From Syngnathus acus (Eukaryota; Chordata; Actinopteri; Syngnathiformes; Syngnathidae), in the NCBI RefSeq assembly GCF_901709675.1, contig NC_051093.1:8175553-8239552 (forward strand): 64,000 nt of DNA. Reading direction: 5' to 3'. The notes below the pieces were generated by a model, which saw only the letters and a program-made list of their open reading frames with translations, did no database searches and was not told the origin of the DNA. Shown in pieces: positions 52,149-64,000 of this stretch (positions within the stretch are counted from its first letter, which is position 1; every line of letters starts with the position of its first letter). A program made the position numbers and the translations under genes.

Positions 52149-54578
52149 AATAACAAAGTTGAATTGATTTGCTTTACTAGCTTAAAGTTGCGACCAAAGA
52201 AACCCGCTAAAGAAAATGTGTGCTGCTAGTTTAGCCGTACAAAAAAAAAAGAAAAATCCTGATATGATTTTTGCTTCTCCGCACTCCATCGCTTTATCTT
52301 TCGATCTCATTACTTTCATGCATGCAGCGCCTCGAAGCCACGTGTAACACGCTCACACACAAAATGGTTGGAGTCGCTATACCGTAGCCAGCGCCGCTTG
52401 AGGTTTACTCGGATCAAAGGATCCATTTGCGGCCAACACAGAAAAACAATGGCAAACAGGATTAAAGTGGAAACGTCGTCAAGTGGCAATCATGTTTTGT
52501 TTCTCAGATGGACGTAGCTTGCTCACTGCTCACAAATGCAAACAGAAAAAGGCCATACTCGCCACAATCTAGGCACAGATAAATACCATCACAATCAGGA
52601 GCAAAATTCTTTTTTACCACAGCACAAATCTCATTAAGGTTATTTCATCTCTGCAATATGTTTGCAATCTTGTAAACTGTGAAATCTGCATGGGGATTGC
52701 AAAGGATAAATAATATCGACTCGAAATGCTGGACCATACTTCCTGAGAACCACCCATATCATTATTGGTGTGTGTATGTAAGTCATCTCCAGTACATCAC
52801 ACACTATTCGATCTGTAAAATGTCAAAAGTCAGACCGCAAGCACAATTTTTCATCAAACTTCATCAAAAGTCCCATTTCTTGGCGTTCTTTCCTTTTGTC
52901 AGAGTACAAAATGTTAAATAATGTTATGTGCCTTGTTAACTCGCTGTCACAATTCTCATTCAAACTAAATAGCTGATGTCAAATAACAAATTGAAAATTA
53001 ATTGTCATCTCTTGTTTACCTTTTACCTTGATGATATCTTACGCAAGATGGCAGAGAGTTTAAATTACAAATAATCTTCATGAACTGAACACGTCTCAAG
53101 TTTTGACTGAAGTCTTCTAACATTCAGAAATTATTAATATTACAAGAATTATTATTTTCTAGTTAAACAAACACCAACGATGAAATTGGAAATTGATTGG
53201 CTGTCAGAGATTATCCTTCTGTAATTTTATGTTTATTTAATTTTTCATACATCTACTCACTGCCATAACTATCAATGATTAATCAATTTATTTATAATCG
53301 AATTATTCATGGGCATGTATTTGAAATACGGTGGGGTTGTTTTCGGCACGGCGTGCATGGCGACAGTTTTGCTGACTCCGATTTGCACACTTCCTCCATT
53401 CCAAGGCACCACTGCTATATTCTTCTTAATTATCATTTACTCGTCTAATGTTTCCCTCTGCTGGAGAATACACACTTGAGTGCACACTTAAATTTGTATG
53501 TCATTTCTCATGTAGTAATTTATATATGTTCACCAGTTTAATCCAGTTTTTACCCTGGAAACTGTATAATATTGTACATAGTTTATTTATTTCGTTTTTG
53601 TATTGAGAGTCATATGAGGAAAAATCTTGCAATTATTGAGTTAATAATGAGATCTCAAATGAACTTCTTATTGGCCAAAAATAAGACAAGGATTGAAAAA
53701 AAAAATTCCATCATACCCCAAAAAGTAATCATTATCACTGGTAGAAATTTGGAAATGAGCCACATGGCAGAAAACTAACCAAATTAATTGTAGCTAAATT
53801 ACTGTGCTGTATTTGGTCAAAAATGTTTTTACATACATATCAACAGCAATTGAATCTTTTTTTTTTTTTTCTTTCTGAGATGGCGTCAAGACTGGAGCTA
53901 TCAATGAATGCATGTGTGGCCTGTAAAATAAAAATTAACGGGAGGACAGTAAACATTTAATAGCACCAGCTATTGCAATACTTCATCCCGATGAAGATGT
54001 GAATTAGCAAAAAAAAAAAAGAATTAATAGCAACAACAATATGATTATATAGCCTATTATGTGCAGGCAAGTGACCTTTTTTTTTTACTGCCTTGCAGTG
54101 CGAAACATCTCCAAAGTCAAACTGCCATTGTGGAAGTTCAGAAATGCTGTGTACACATTTTATTCACGCGTACAAACTTTTTTTTGTCAGATTCATGACA
54201 TTTGCAGCACGACATCCCAACATCATGATTTTTCATCAGCAGAAATGCCTTACTGACTAACTTTATGGTCAACAACAGCACATATGGCAAATAATTCATC
54301 TGAGTGTGATGTGTGTTTTATATTTTCAGTGCATTGTGTGTCAACGTTCCATTTTAAATGTGTCAACGCAAAAAGAAAGAAAGAAATCAAAGAACCAATC
54401 TGTATATGTTTTGCTCGGGTTCAATCATCAGCATGGCAGTTTACTTTGCCGGAAAGTAATATCGGTTTCGGTGAAGAAGAAAAAAAAAGAGCACCGGTGT
54501 CCCTAAGATTTGCAACACTTTGGCTTTCTTCAAATCTAGTTGCAGCAAACTGTTTTGTAAGAATTGTGTGATGAGAAC

Positions 54579-54584
54579 AATAAA
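54579..54584 (+). terminator. Candidate distal polyadenylation signal of plppr2
   Basis: AATAAA follows GAGAAC and precedes a T-rich stretch. No other plus-strand gene lies upstream to claim it. Confidence 0.4.
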
Positions 54585-54807
54585 TGGATATTGCAATAAG
54601 AGACATTTTCCAAGCTCTTTTGTAAATCTATCAAAGTGGAGATTTTGGTAAAGCTCTTGCATTGGAGTTCATTATATGTTATGTATTTTATATTTTTACA
54701 TGAGTTGTTGGAGTTTCTGTGGCAAAATATCTTTTGTATTGTAATTAAGAACCACACCTTGCTCAAAAATCTCAGCTCTAACAACTGGATGCATTAGCGG
54801 GTTGCAT

Positions 54808-54853
54808 CCAAAAGGTGGCGCTGTACGTCATGAATATTGTGCGCCCCCTGACA
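54808..54853. promoter_or_regulatory. Pair of opposed CTCF-like motifs
   Basis: CCAAAAGGTGGCGC (plus, 54808-54821) and, about 18 bp on, TGCGCCCCCTGA (reads TCAGGGGGCGCA on the minus strand) both match the CTCF core. They lie just past the probable end of plppr2. Confidence 0.35.
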
Positions 54854-57800
54854 TTGGGCATTTCTTGCATGAAGATATTTTCCAATCACTCGAGTCATGA
54901 ACAGGAATATTTTTTGCACATGTTGGTATTATATGCACATGTGCTTTAAAAGGCCCATTTTTTTGATTGACAGTTGACAATGACTTGTGCATCATCATCA
55001 TCATCACTACCTTTAGTGTGCACAGTCAAGTGAAAATGAAATTAGAGTGAATGGCTTACAAGAAGTGCTGCTGGCTTTAATTGCAGCCTGCTCAATTCTC
55101 CAGACTTTTGCAGAGATGCACCTGCAATTCCTGAAAACCTCTGGTTCACCGAGTTTAGCATCCCATCCAGAGGGATTCAAAGGATGATGCTGTTTCCTTG
55201 GTAGAATGCCACCTGCAGCGTCTCACTCTCTCTCTCTCTCCCCCTCTCTCTTCTTTTTTTTTTTTTACTTATTTATTTTTTACTTCATTAGTGTGGGCAG
55301 TGCAACACCCCTCTGTTACTTTGCAAGGAATGTTAATTGTGAGAAGGTCTCTGCTGCATTCCAATTTCAAGCCTTTGCTGGTAAACAGTCTGAGACGGTT
55401 TTCTTTACTTTGGTTTCCAGGTAAATTGAATCAATGTTGGCTAACTGATGTTTCAATTCATAATACATCAAAAAATGTTGGCTGTTTCTTTGCTTTCGTG
55501 TTACAGTCCTTGAGGTGAGAACTGTAAAACAGTTTTATTATTCAATCCTATTTTATTATTTAATCATATTTTGAAATAAACATTATGTGTGTCGCTAATG
55601 TTAGCAGTGATGCTAGTGCCATAATGTAATATAACAAGTGCCTTGGTCCACCACTATAATGGCAATCTGCAGTTGCCATGGCAATTGAAAATGAAGCTTT
55701 GGTTAGGTACAGTCGCTGGATACTGTTGTCCTTGCCTCATTATGAGCACTGTTTCTTGAAATTTCAATTATTCTATTTTACAATCGCATACAAAGCGTTT
55801 TCAATCGGGATGACAAAAAGTTAATTGAAAAAACTGAAGTAGTTAAATGTACCTTGCAATTCTTTGTGTAGGACTATTTGCTCTGAGGAGTGTGCAGCTG
55901 CCACTAGAACAAGATGTCATCATATTGTGTTGTAAACATTGTACAGACAGCGTGTACTTTTTCACAGGTACACCGCCTTTCTTTTACTACGCCGGGATTT
56001 ATACACACGGGGGCCACAAAATGAAAACTCAAAAGCCCCTAGCAGAACATTTGGAGGAAATATGTCATTTAACTGCAGCACAACGTCACACCCTCAACAT
56101 TGCCTGGAGCTTGATAAGGTCTAGATTCAGATTTGGAACAGGACTGCAGCGAGAGAGAAAATTGAGACATTTGTTTCTCTTGCTGGCATTTGTAAAACTA
56201 AGCCCACCAGTTAAATTGAATTGATTCGTTAAATGTTGTTATTCTGCTTTTGATAATAGCTTATTATAAAAGCAGTGGGCAACATGTGGGAGCTCATTTA
56301 GTTGTTGATTAAGACTGCACTCCACTTATCCCAAGATAGATAAGCATGACATAGAATTACTATCTTTGGATAACCATCAGTCAGTGGCATATCGCCAACG
56401 CCTTGGGCAAGTGAGTATGGGCCTCCGAACCAGAGGAACTGTCACAATCCTTGTGTCTCCACCAGTCGGTTTTAATTTATTTTATTTATTTTGTATTTTA
56501 TATTTAATTTTATTTTATTTTAGGTTAAGGTTGAACACTTTTGAAGTCATACCAGAACATTCCAGAAGTGTATGACAAGTGGCTAAAACTAACAACGTGT
56601 ATAAGCACGCACTTAAATTCTAGCTCGTCGTTGAGAGACGAACATCGGACAAATGTGGGGGGAAAAAAAAAAAAATCTATGGCGTTCCTGAACCTGCCAA
56701 TTGTTTTGCTCTTAATTATTCAATAAACCTCAAACATCTTCCCACCATATTACCGAAGCTTGTCATCAGATAGTTCCTGCCACACAACACATGTCAAACT
56801 CCCAATTTTAAATTCCGCTGCTCTTATTGTCTTCTTTCTGAGCGATACAGGACAAGTATTTTAAAAAAAGCAGGTGCTGTTGGTTTGGGCCATCAGTTTC
56901 CCCCCTCCTGACAGTTTGGAGGCGAGGAGCAGTCGGCTGAGGCGTTCCGCTGAGGAAGTAGCACATGTCATCATTGTGGTTAAGTGGCGGAGAGGAGGAG
57001 AGACATGCTGGATGAGTCATGATGGGACAGACAGAGACGTGGAAGGCAGAGAGGCGTGGATGCATGTGTGCCTGTGCATGCACGGGCCATTATTACTTTC
57101 CCCACCGCTTTGCCTTCTATTGTCCATTCCTTCCCACTGACATAAAAAGAAATGCAGTTTCATCACATGTCCAAACGCACATACATGTACAGCTCAATGT
57201 GAATTCAGTTAGATTATAATTGTCCAGGCAGAACTAAAGAGCGACACGACGAAATTACACATAACCGTGAGGTATTGATTTTGTGTTGTGCGCAGAGGGT
57301 GTGAAATAAATTGAAAGTATTACTGCAGCACAGAGCCGAGTGTGCTGCGTCGACAAGAACATAATGTATACCGCTTAAATGCTCCCTCTAACATGGCCTA
57401 GCAATTACAGTTGGCCTGTTGAAAAGCAGGGAGATTTCAATCAGGCAAAGTTGAGACTCGTAGTGGAGCGGAAGGTTAATTGGTATCTTTGGCTTTAACC
57501 AACCATAAAGGAAGTTGAAGGATCATTTTTGTTTGGGTCCGGCGATCATGCTGTCATTAACTATTGATCACACAGGCAGCGCTAGTCTCCTCCGGCATAT
57601 ATGCTGCATCCACTCCACCTTTCTCCTGCTCTCTTTGCTTTATTCAAGCATCCAGGAAAAAAAAAACCCCCAACAAATCTGTCACCCTCCTCCCCTCGTC
57701 GTAGCGTCGCGCCATCCTCCTCCTCCCCCTCCCCTCCCCAGCCTCCGTCGAGTATCTTCACGCCTGCATTCGACACTTTCGGCCCCTGCTCCTTCCTCTC

Positions 57801-58960
57801 AGCATCCCCATTCACATGTCCTTCATCTCTGTCTTCATCCTCTCCTTCTTTCTTTCCCTCTCTCGCTTGAGTATAAGAGGAAGGTAGTGAGCACCCAAGC
57901 CATCCCCATCTCCAACAGCAGCAGCTCCTCCCTGACACACACACACACACAGCGCTTCACTCCTTGCATTATCTTTCCCGGAAATTGCATTTCCAGCACA
58001 GCCTGGGCCCCATTATGAAGAGGGAGCGACATGCTGTAACCTTTTTAAAAAGCCATTAGTGATGCACCTGCCCCTCCCCCTCCCTTTTTTCCCAGCACCC
58101 ATCCTCGAGACACCCCCCCACCCCCACCCCTCAACCAAATCTCACCTTTTATACCCAGATCCCTAAGCCCCCTTGTTTTACCCTTCCTGACCCCTCCTCA
58201 TCCCCATGACAGCTGTAATGTTATTAGGCCGACACTACGGCCATTATTCAGCCGGTTCTCTTCTCCCAGGCTGGACGTGGAGCAGACGCCGAGGGAGCAG
58301 CACAGGGCAACGGCTACAGCGATAAGTGTACAAAGGGTCAGTTTGAACGCTTATGGGGATGGATGGATGCAAGGAATGTGACCATGCGTGAAGGCGTGGG
58401 AGTACAATTGATAAAAGTAAACAATGTAGCGCATAGCTGCCCCCCCAGTTCCTTGCTTCCTCTTTTGGCCTTCCTCTAGGAACACAAACAGCGACTGTAA
58501 CATCAGAGCCACACACGTCGATACTCAGCAGCAGGAACTCAATACACAGTTAGCCAGTCAAAGAAGCACAGTTGTTGTTGCATCATGTAGCGCTGTCGTT
58601 TCGGACCACACTGGCTGCATTATCGTCCAATTAAAATGCAGAGACAAGCCAAGGAGGCCAGTGAAGAGAAAGAGTGGAGTGCCTGGGAGCACAAGGAGAA
58701 AGAAAGTGAGTGGGTTGAGACAAACCACTAACCAGCCACATATGGACATTAAATCCAATTGCATGGGTAGGTTCCAGAAAGCGGGTAGTGAGAGATATAC
58801 AGGAGGAGGAGGAGGTTGTGAAAGAAAAATCTTTTTCCCTTTTCTTCTTCTTTGGTAAAGCACACGGCAAAGCCGAAGAGTTGGAATGTTGCAGTTGCAG
58901 CTTAACTCTACTGTACAAAGCAACAATAGAGCTCACGCATGGCTCAGCACTGACTGACTG

Positions 58961-59220
58961 TCAATGTGATGGAGTTACTTTGCCGAGGCATGACATGAAA
59001 ACCCAGAGGACACAAATCCATAAAAACAACTCACTGTATTTTGTCTGACTCGAATATATATACATATATGTATCACGGTCAAAGCACATAGTCTCCGCTC
59101 TGGCTTCCTTCTGCTCGAGCTGTCTCCAGACGCCGAAACCTAATCCACCAACAGACGCCCCGCCAATCGATACAATGACATCATCAGGAGTGGACATCAT
59201 CAGCGGGGTGTAGTGCTGAC
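58961..59220 (-). other. Possible terminal exon of an unrecognised gene
   Basis: On the minus strand a very strong acceptor (TTCTTCTTTTTCTTTCAG) precedes a frame open for about 86 codons to a stop at 58961. It starts with QHYTPLMMSTPDDVIVSIGG and continues into a Gly-rich turn. The other two frames close at once. I do not recognise the family and see no partner exon, so this may be chance. Confidence 0.2.
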
Positions 59221-61146
59221 CTGAAAGAAAAAGAAGAACACAGATTTGCGAGGATATACTATCACGAGAAGGCAAAGGTGCTAGCGGGGATTTGCAAATT
59301 GAAAATGCTCCAATATTTGCGAGGGGCCTCTGTCAGTCCTTGGCCCTTGAAAGCATCACTTCTTTCACCTTTGGATGCTCCTGCAAGAATGACGAAAGAT
59401 CCACAGTCAAGTGGCCTTTCTCCAGACGTGCCACCTATAAAAACCTTGCCTACCTGCTGCTGCTGCTGTAAATCTGATTGATGACAAGCTCAGGACCTCT
59501 TCTACTCAAGCGTGAACATATGGACACACACTGAGCTAATAGACAATGAGAACATTCCCGTTGAGCGAGCTGGCTAGGATGATAGAATTAAGTACAGTCA
59601 GTCGCATCTGTCACATTTTAACCTAGCTATCAGGATAACTGAAAAACAAGTCTATCACCATCATAATTGTGTGTGATCAAGCATTTAAAAAGGAACAATG
59701 TAAAAGCATGAATGTCACTCTCTGCTGATGAATGTGACAAGCGGGTGATCGCCTGACAGAGTCGGATTCAACCTGGAGCACAATACGTGTGCTTTCATTT
59801 TTGGTGCTGCTTGACTGAAGCCGTCAACAATGGCGTGTTAGACAGCTTGGCATTTGCACTAGGTGGTACAGTTAATTTGAGTTCTGTACGGGATTTTTTT
59901 CCCCACCATAGCCAGAAGCTGTGAAGGGTATCCAAAGAAAACAAAGATGTTTGTTGTTGTCTATGTCATATTCTTTTTAGTTGTTGATAACATAAGCGGT
60001 TACGCAATGTTCGGTTTGGATGACATCACACAATTGGTACTGCCAACACGGCAGGCCACGCCTCCCCTGCCATCATGAAAAGGGGAAAAACAAATCCAAT
60101 TGTTTTTAAGTCATTTTCCTTTTAATTTCAATAGTTTGTATCATTTTGAACCAAAATCTCTGAATTTTTATAGTTATTTTAAAACCGAAGACGATTCGCT
60201 CGGAGGAGCCAACTTCCTGCCTAGCCTCCTCTGAGGATTGCGTAATCACACGGCTGCCTATGTGTTCAAACACTGTTCAAGTGTTCTGTGGCTATATTAA
60301 CTAATTTCCGTAGTTAAACTGCACGTCACTGCAACACAGCTATCTAGAAGCTGCCTCCACGTGTGGGTTTATCTTTTCCCAATCATAATATGTCAAGATG
60401 GATGAAACTATATTATTTGATGAGCGCCTTTCAGTTGTCTTAAACAAATCACTGACCATTTTTTAGTGTTCTAGCATTTTTGAGAGATTGACAAAAAGAA
60501 GCGTGTTTTGCTTTCAAGTCTGGGAAGAACACGACAAAACATTCAGCTATCAATTTACGCAGTGGATGAATAATTGAAGCACACTCAATGTTCCCTAGAC
60601 AGAATCCGGTTGAAATCACACGATAGTTGAATTCATTGTTCTTTCCTTGCAGCAAAGTGCTATTTAGTGTTGCTAATTTACTGACTGTCACTACAGAATT
60701 TATTTATTTTATTTTTCAAGACTTTTTGTGGTGTCCCTGGAGACTTGTGGATGTTCTGAAATTGCCTTGACTGCAGAGCAGGGCATCTTCGTCCGTCTTT
60801 GTCCAAACTGCAAATGACTCATGCTTGTGCAAAGTCGGGTAATTCAACCATATGTACCTATTAAGACCGAGAGCCGGACTTACGAAAGGTTTGATGATTA
60901 CTCCAACAAACAGATGGCGTAGCTGATGTACTATATAAACCGGGTGCATGAAAATATGCCCAACTATTTGAGCAAATCTTTGGGCATGAACATCTAAAAT
61001 CTTGTATTCATAAGGCTTTACTCCTTCTTTTCAGTTTATTCATTGTCGAGCAAGAATTGGATGAGAAAGAAAAATCATGAGCCAGAACATCAAATATTTC
61101 ACAGGTTCAATCCATTCCAACTTTCTGCAAATTCCCATTTGTCAGA

Positions 61147-61436
61147 GCATGTTGCCTTCAATGGATGTTATGGTAAAGAGGGTCCCTGGGAATGGCTGCA
61201 ATGAGCTCCTGGCATCAATCACACTACTTTGGCTGGACAAGGCCATCCAAGTCGGCGCACATGGGCCCTCCTCTATCGAAAGTGAGCTCCCTTATCATTT
61301 GAAGGGAGGCAGCAGCTGTGGTCTGGACTTGTGCAATTTTCTCAAGTGTTTGCTGAGGATCAATTGTGTCCAAGGCGCCCATAAGGAAGCCCTCTTTGTT
61401 GTGCCCACTCTGAAGTGCTTGGCCGCTGGTGGTCCA
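61147..61436 (-). other. Possible decayed coding segment
   Basis: A GC-richer island in AT-rich DNA has a 70-codon minus-strand frame (61436-61224) containing GALDTIDPQQTLEKIAQVQT. It ends at a TAG, and a different frame then stays open to about 61150. The plus strand is also open for 130 codons (61077-61469), so the true frame, if any, is unclear. No family is recognised. Confidence 0.2.
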
Positions 61437-64000
61437 TTATTTAAATCTCTGGACGAGCAGAACTCATGATGGCGGCACATGTGCGATGGCGGTTTAACAC
61501 TAGGGGCAAGTGGCATTCATTTCCCCCATTCAAGGTTTATTATTATATTTAATTCTGCTTGAAATTAGTTAATTAACACTGATGTCATCTAACAGCGAAT
61601 CGGGGGAAAAAAATGTCATTATGGACAAAAGTTATTTGAAATCCAAATTATATCTTGATGTTAAATTGTTAAGATTTTCAAATGGCATGTTAGACTATTC
61701 AAAACAAAGCCATTTGCCTTTACAATTGAGGAAAGGGAGCCTTTGAAAATGGAAGCTGTGTCGTCTCATTTGTGGCAATAATTGGCCAATCTTATTGTAA
61801 CAATGAACCGCTCTGTAGTCTGACTTTCAGCCAGCAAAATTACAGACATGTCAATCCACAGACCACTTTAACTTCACACTGATAGGAAAAGGCATCAGAG
61901 TGTCACTCAGAGACTATCATGGTGGAAGCCATTCATCCGTTCATACCATTTCTCACCATTTCAACCATAAATTGACCAATAAGAAATAAAGACAGTGAAA
62001 TGTATTTTATTATCGTACCGGATTCTAAGTTATGCAGTTTTTATCCAAAAACAAGCTCCGCCTTCTCAGGGTGCATTTCATCCAATGTCTTTAAGTGCAT
62101 GCAAAATATACACTGTGTTGTAGCTCATTAGAAATGTTATTCAAATGTGGTTCTGTCACCCAGGAAATCTATTCATTGCATGGGGCTCATATTCAAACCA
62201 TATTTTCACTTGTCACTCAAATGCTTTAAAAAACACGCACACGCCTGTTCTCAAATCAGCTTTATTGTTTGTTTGGTGAGAACAGCTGGACGTCAACTGT
62301 AGCAGTTTGCTTTCCAAATATTTACTTTTTGCTCAATATCACAGATTTGGACTCAAATGCACCATGGCATTGATCATGTTTTTGATTACTTTTTCATCGG
62401 CAAAGGGTATAAACACAAATATAGTCAAGTATGATTTTAAATCCAAATTCATTAAAGTTTCAATTTAATTTTCAAAGTAAAATCGACAGTTGGGGATTAA
62501 ATGTTATTTCCTTCTGCGCTTAAATTGTTCCTAGAAATAAATATTCTCTCAGTATTCTCATGTGACGCAAAGGTTGTTAGTCAATTGTATGCAACTCTGA
62601 ACGGTAAGGTTAAAAACGCTGGTCGGTGATCTGTCGCTATGGCAACAGCAGATGTGCGATTCTTATTGGCTTAAAAAGAAAAAAAAAAAACTACTGTAGA
62701 TTTAGTTGGCCATAACTTTCAATAGATGTCATTAAGAGCTATGGAAGTGGTCCAAAAAAAATAAACAAATTGTAAATCAAAACAATGACGCATTCATGCC
62801 TTATAAATCAGAATGTAAAGTGAAAAATAATCAACCTGTTCCACATCTCCTCCAATAAAATCACACTGTAGATGAGTGATTGTCGCTTATACAAGCATGG
62901 AGTGTTGGTTTGCATTTTGGGGGAGGGGGGGAGTGGGGGTTGTCTCATGCAAGCCAAAAGCAATATTTAAAATGCAATTAAGAATGCATTTGCTGCTGTT
63001 GTGTTTCAGCGGCTTCCCTTTTGGACAATGATGTGTTAACATTCATATGCTGTAAGCATATTGTATCATTTCCACTTGCCCTTGTCTCCGTGTTCCCGAT
63101 ATCACACAAAACAACGTCAAGCAGAACAAGCCAGCAAAAAAAACAAAAAAACTGTGAGCAGCTCATTAATCTTATTGCCCAACATCCCATTTCAAATGAC
63201 CTCAAATAGAATTGTTAGTGTCTCTTACGACAACAAGCGTACCCCCAAATTACTTTCTCTTCAGGGCATATCTACTGTGTATTTATAATGGCTTCATCAC
63301 GACCAGACAAGTTCATAATTCATTCAGGACACTGGTGACAGTCACAAGGTGAAAGCAGCTTGAAACAAGTCAAAAATTGACAGCAAAAAATATATAAACC
63401 GATTCTCCATCTGACTTCAAGCGGCTATTTTGCATACAAATACTTCACATATTGATGTTTGTATTCAACTATAGCTAGACCTTGCACAGGCCCAAAAGGA
63501 CACTTTACCAACCCTGATTTTGGCTTTTTACATGTAAATTTGAGATTTGCATTCACGCACAAAGCATTAGTGAAACAAGGAAGGACTGATTAGCATTCCA
63601 GCACCTACTGAAGGGATTGGAGGGAAGAGCTGCAACCTCGGGAAGAATACAAAATACTCTATAGGCATATATACAGTAAATGGGGAAGTGCTTACATTCA
63701 CTCCCATGTTCCCATTCATTTTATCTGGCAGGTTTCCTTGCAAGTTCTGCAGCAGTTGGCCCATTTTTCTTTCTTGCTTTATTCCAGTGATGACTTTGCA
63801 GAGAATACAAATTGTATGGAAAGCTTCATTCACTGGAAAGCTACAGATGATATGATGCCGCTTTAAAACATAATATAAATTGATAAAATACAATTTTAAA
63901 TACATTTAAAATAATCCGCACATCGAACAAACGAGTCATAATATTTGAATGTATTCGTCGTAATATAATAGCGATGTTTTTGTCAAATCAAAAGAGCCAT

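Larger units (their letters stand above)
51437..54600 (+). other. Probable 3' UTR of plppr2
   Basis: No other gene is seen after the TGA at 51434-51436. AATAAA signals occur at 53927-53932 and 54579-54584. The second would give a 3.1-kb 3' UTR. The first 0.7 kb contains a pogo-like MITE. The exact 3' end needs transcript data. Confidence 0.5.
54601..64000. other. Right flank without a recognised gene
   Basis: Neither strand gives a convincing gene. A CT/CCTCC-rich stretch (about 57.6-58.2 kb) produces spurious frames. Two spots are suspicious: a minus-strand open segment after a strong acceptor at 58961-59220, and a GC-richer block at 61147-61436. They are listed separately. The rest is AT-rich with homopolymer runs. 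Confidence 0.55.

Noticed and set aside
55847-56224. 125-codon plus-strand frame
   Set aside because: No conserved motif, no credible splice partners, and composition like its surroundings.
57515-58020. 167-codon Ser/Pro/Leu-rich frame and its antisense
   Set aside because: They come from pyrimidine-rich low-complexity DNA with no domain and no splice context.
58637-58732. Charged plus-strand peptide MQRQAKEASEEKEWSAW ending near GTGAGT
   Set aside because: It is short, without an acceptor or family resemblance, and the frame closes soon after; probably chance in purine-rich DNA.

Overview
The window looks like a piece of a teleost fish genome. It is AT-rich, it has spliced genes with canonical GT-AG introns and long non-coding gaps, it carries miniature DNA transposons and microsatellites, and its proteins are vertebrate families (NFIL3, paralemmin, AKAP2/MISP, PLPPR). 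All assignments come from reading the sequence and from remembered family features; no database search was run.

Left part (about 7.1-19 kb, minus strand): two NFIL3/E4BP4-type bZIP repressor genes lie head to tail, each with an uninterrupted coding exon (560 aa at 7781-9463; 380 aa at 16715-17857) and a CpG-richer promoter/5' exon upstream (near 12.9-13.25 kb and 18.55-18.96 kb). Middle part (25.4-31.3 kb, minus strand): a three-exon gene of the AKAP2/MISP family (694 aa by my exon join) lies directly downstream of the 3' end of a paralemmin-type gene that ends in a CaaX box. Only about 0.4 kb separates the paralemmin stop from the promoter of the next gene. Right part (about 38.8-54.6 kb, plus strand): a complete seven-coding-exon gene for a PLPPR (phospholipid phosphatase-related) membrane protein, closest to PLPPR2, with a non-coding 5' exon and a probable 3.1-kb 3' UTR.

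The neighbours fit an ancient vertebrate linkage group. From memory, NFIL3, PALM2-AKAP2 and PLPPR1 all lie on human chromosome 9q, and paralemmins, MISP3 and PLPPR2/3 lie on 19p13. The fish locus looks like the 19p-type ohnologue, with NFIL3-like genes kept. The genes do not form an operon-like system: two encode nuclear repressors and three encode membrane, cortical or cytoskeletal proteins.

The first 7 kb, 19-25 kb, 31-38 kb and 54.6-64 kb hold no gene I can support. They contain MITEs (several with clear terminal inverted repeats and target duplications), recent tandem duplications of 111-197 bp, a 180-bp CT microsatellite just before the PLPPR2 5' exon, and CTCF-like motifs. I found no convincing new biological system. 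The most interesting points are the tandem nfil3 pair with different C-terminal modules, a bZIP-site cluster at one of their promoters, the paralemmin/AKAP2-like adjacency, and a CTCF-like motif series whose orientation diverges around 25-30 kb.
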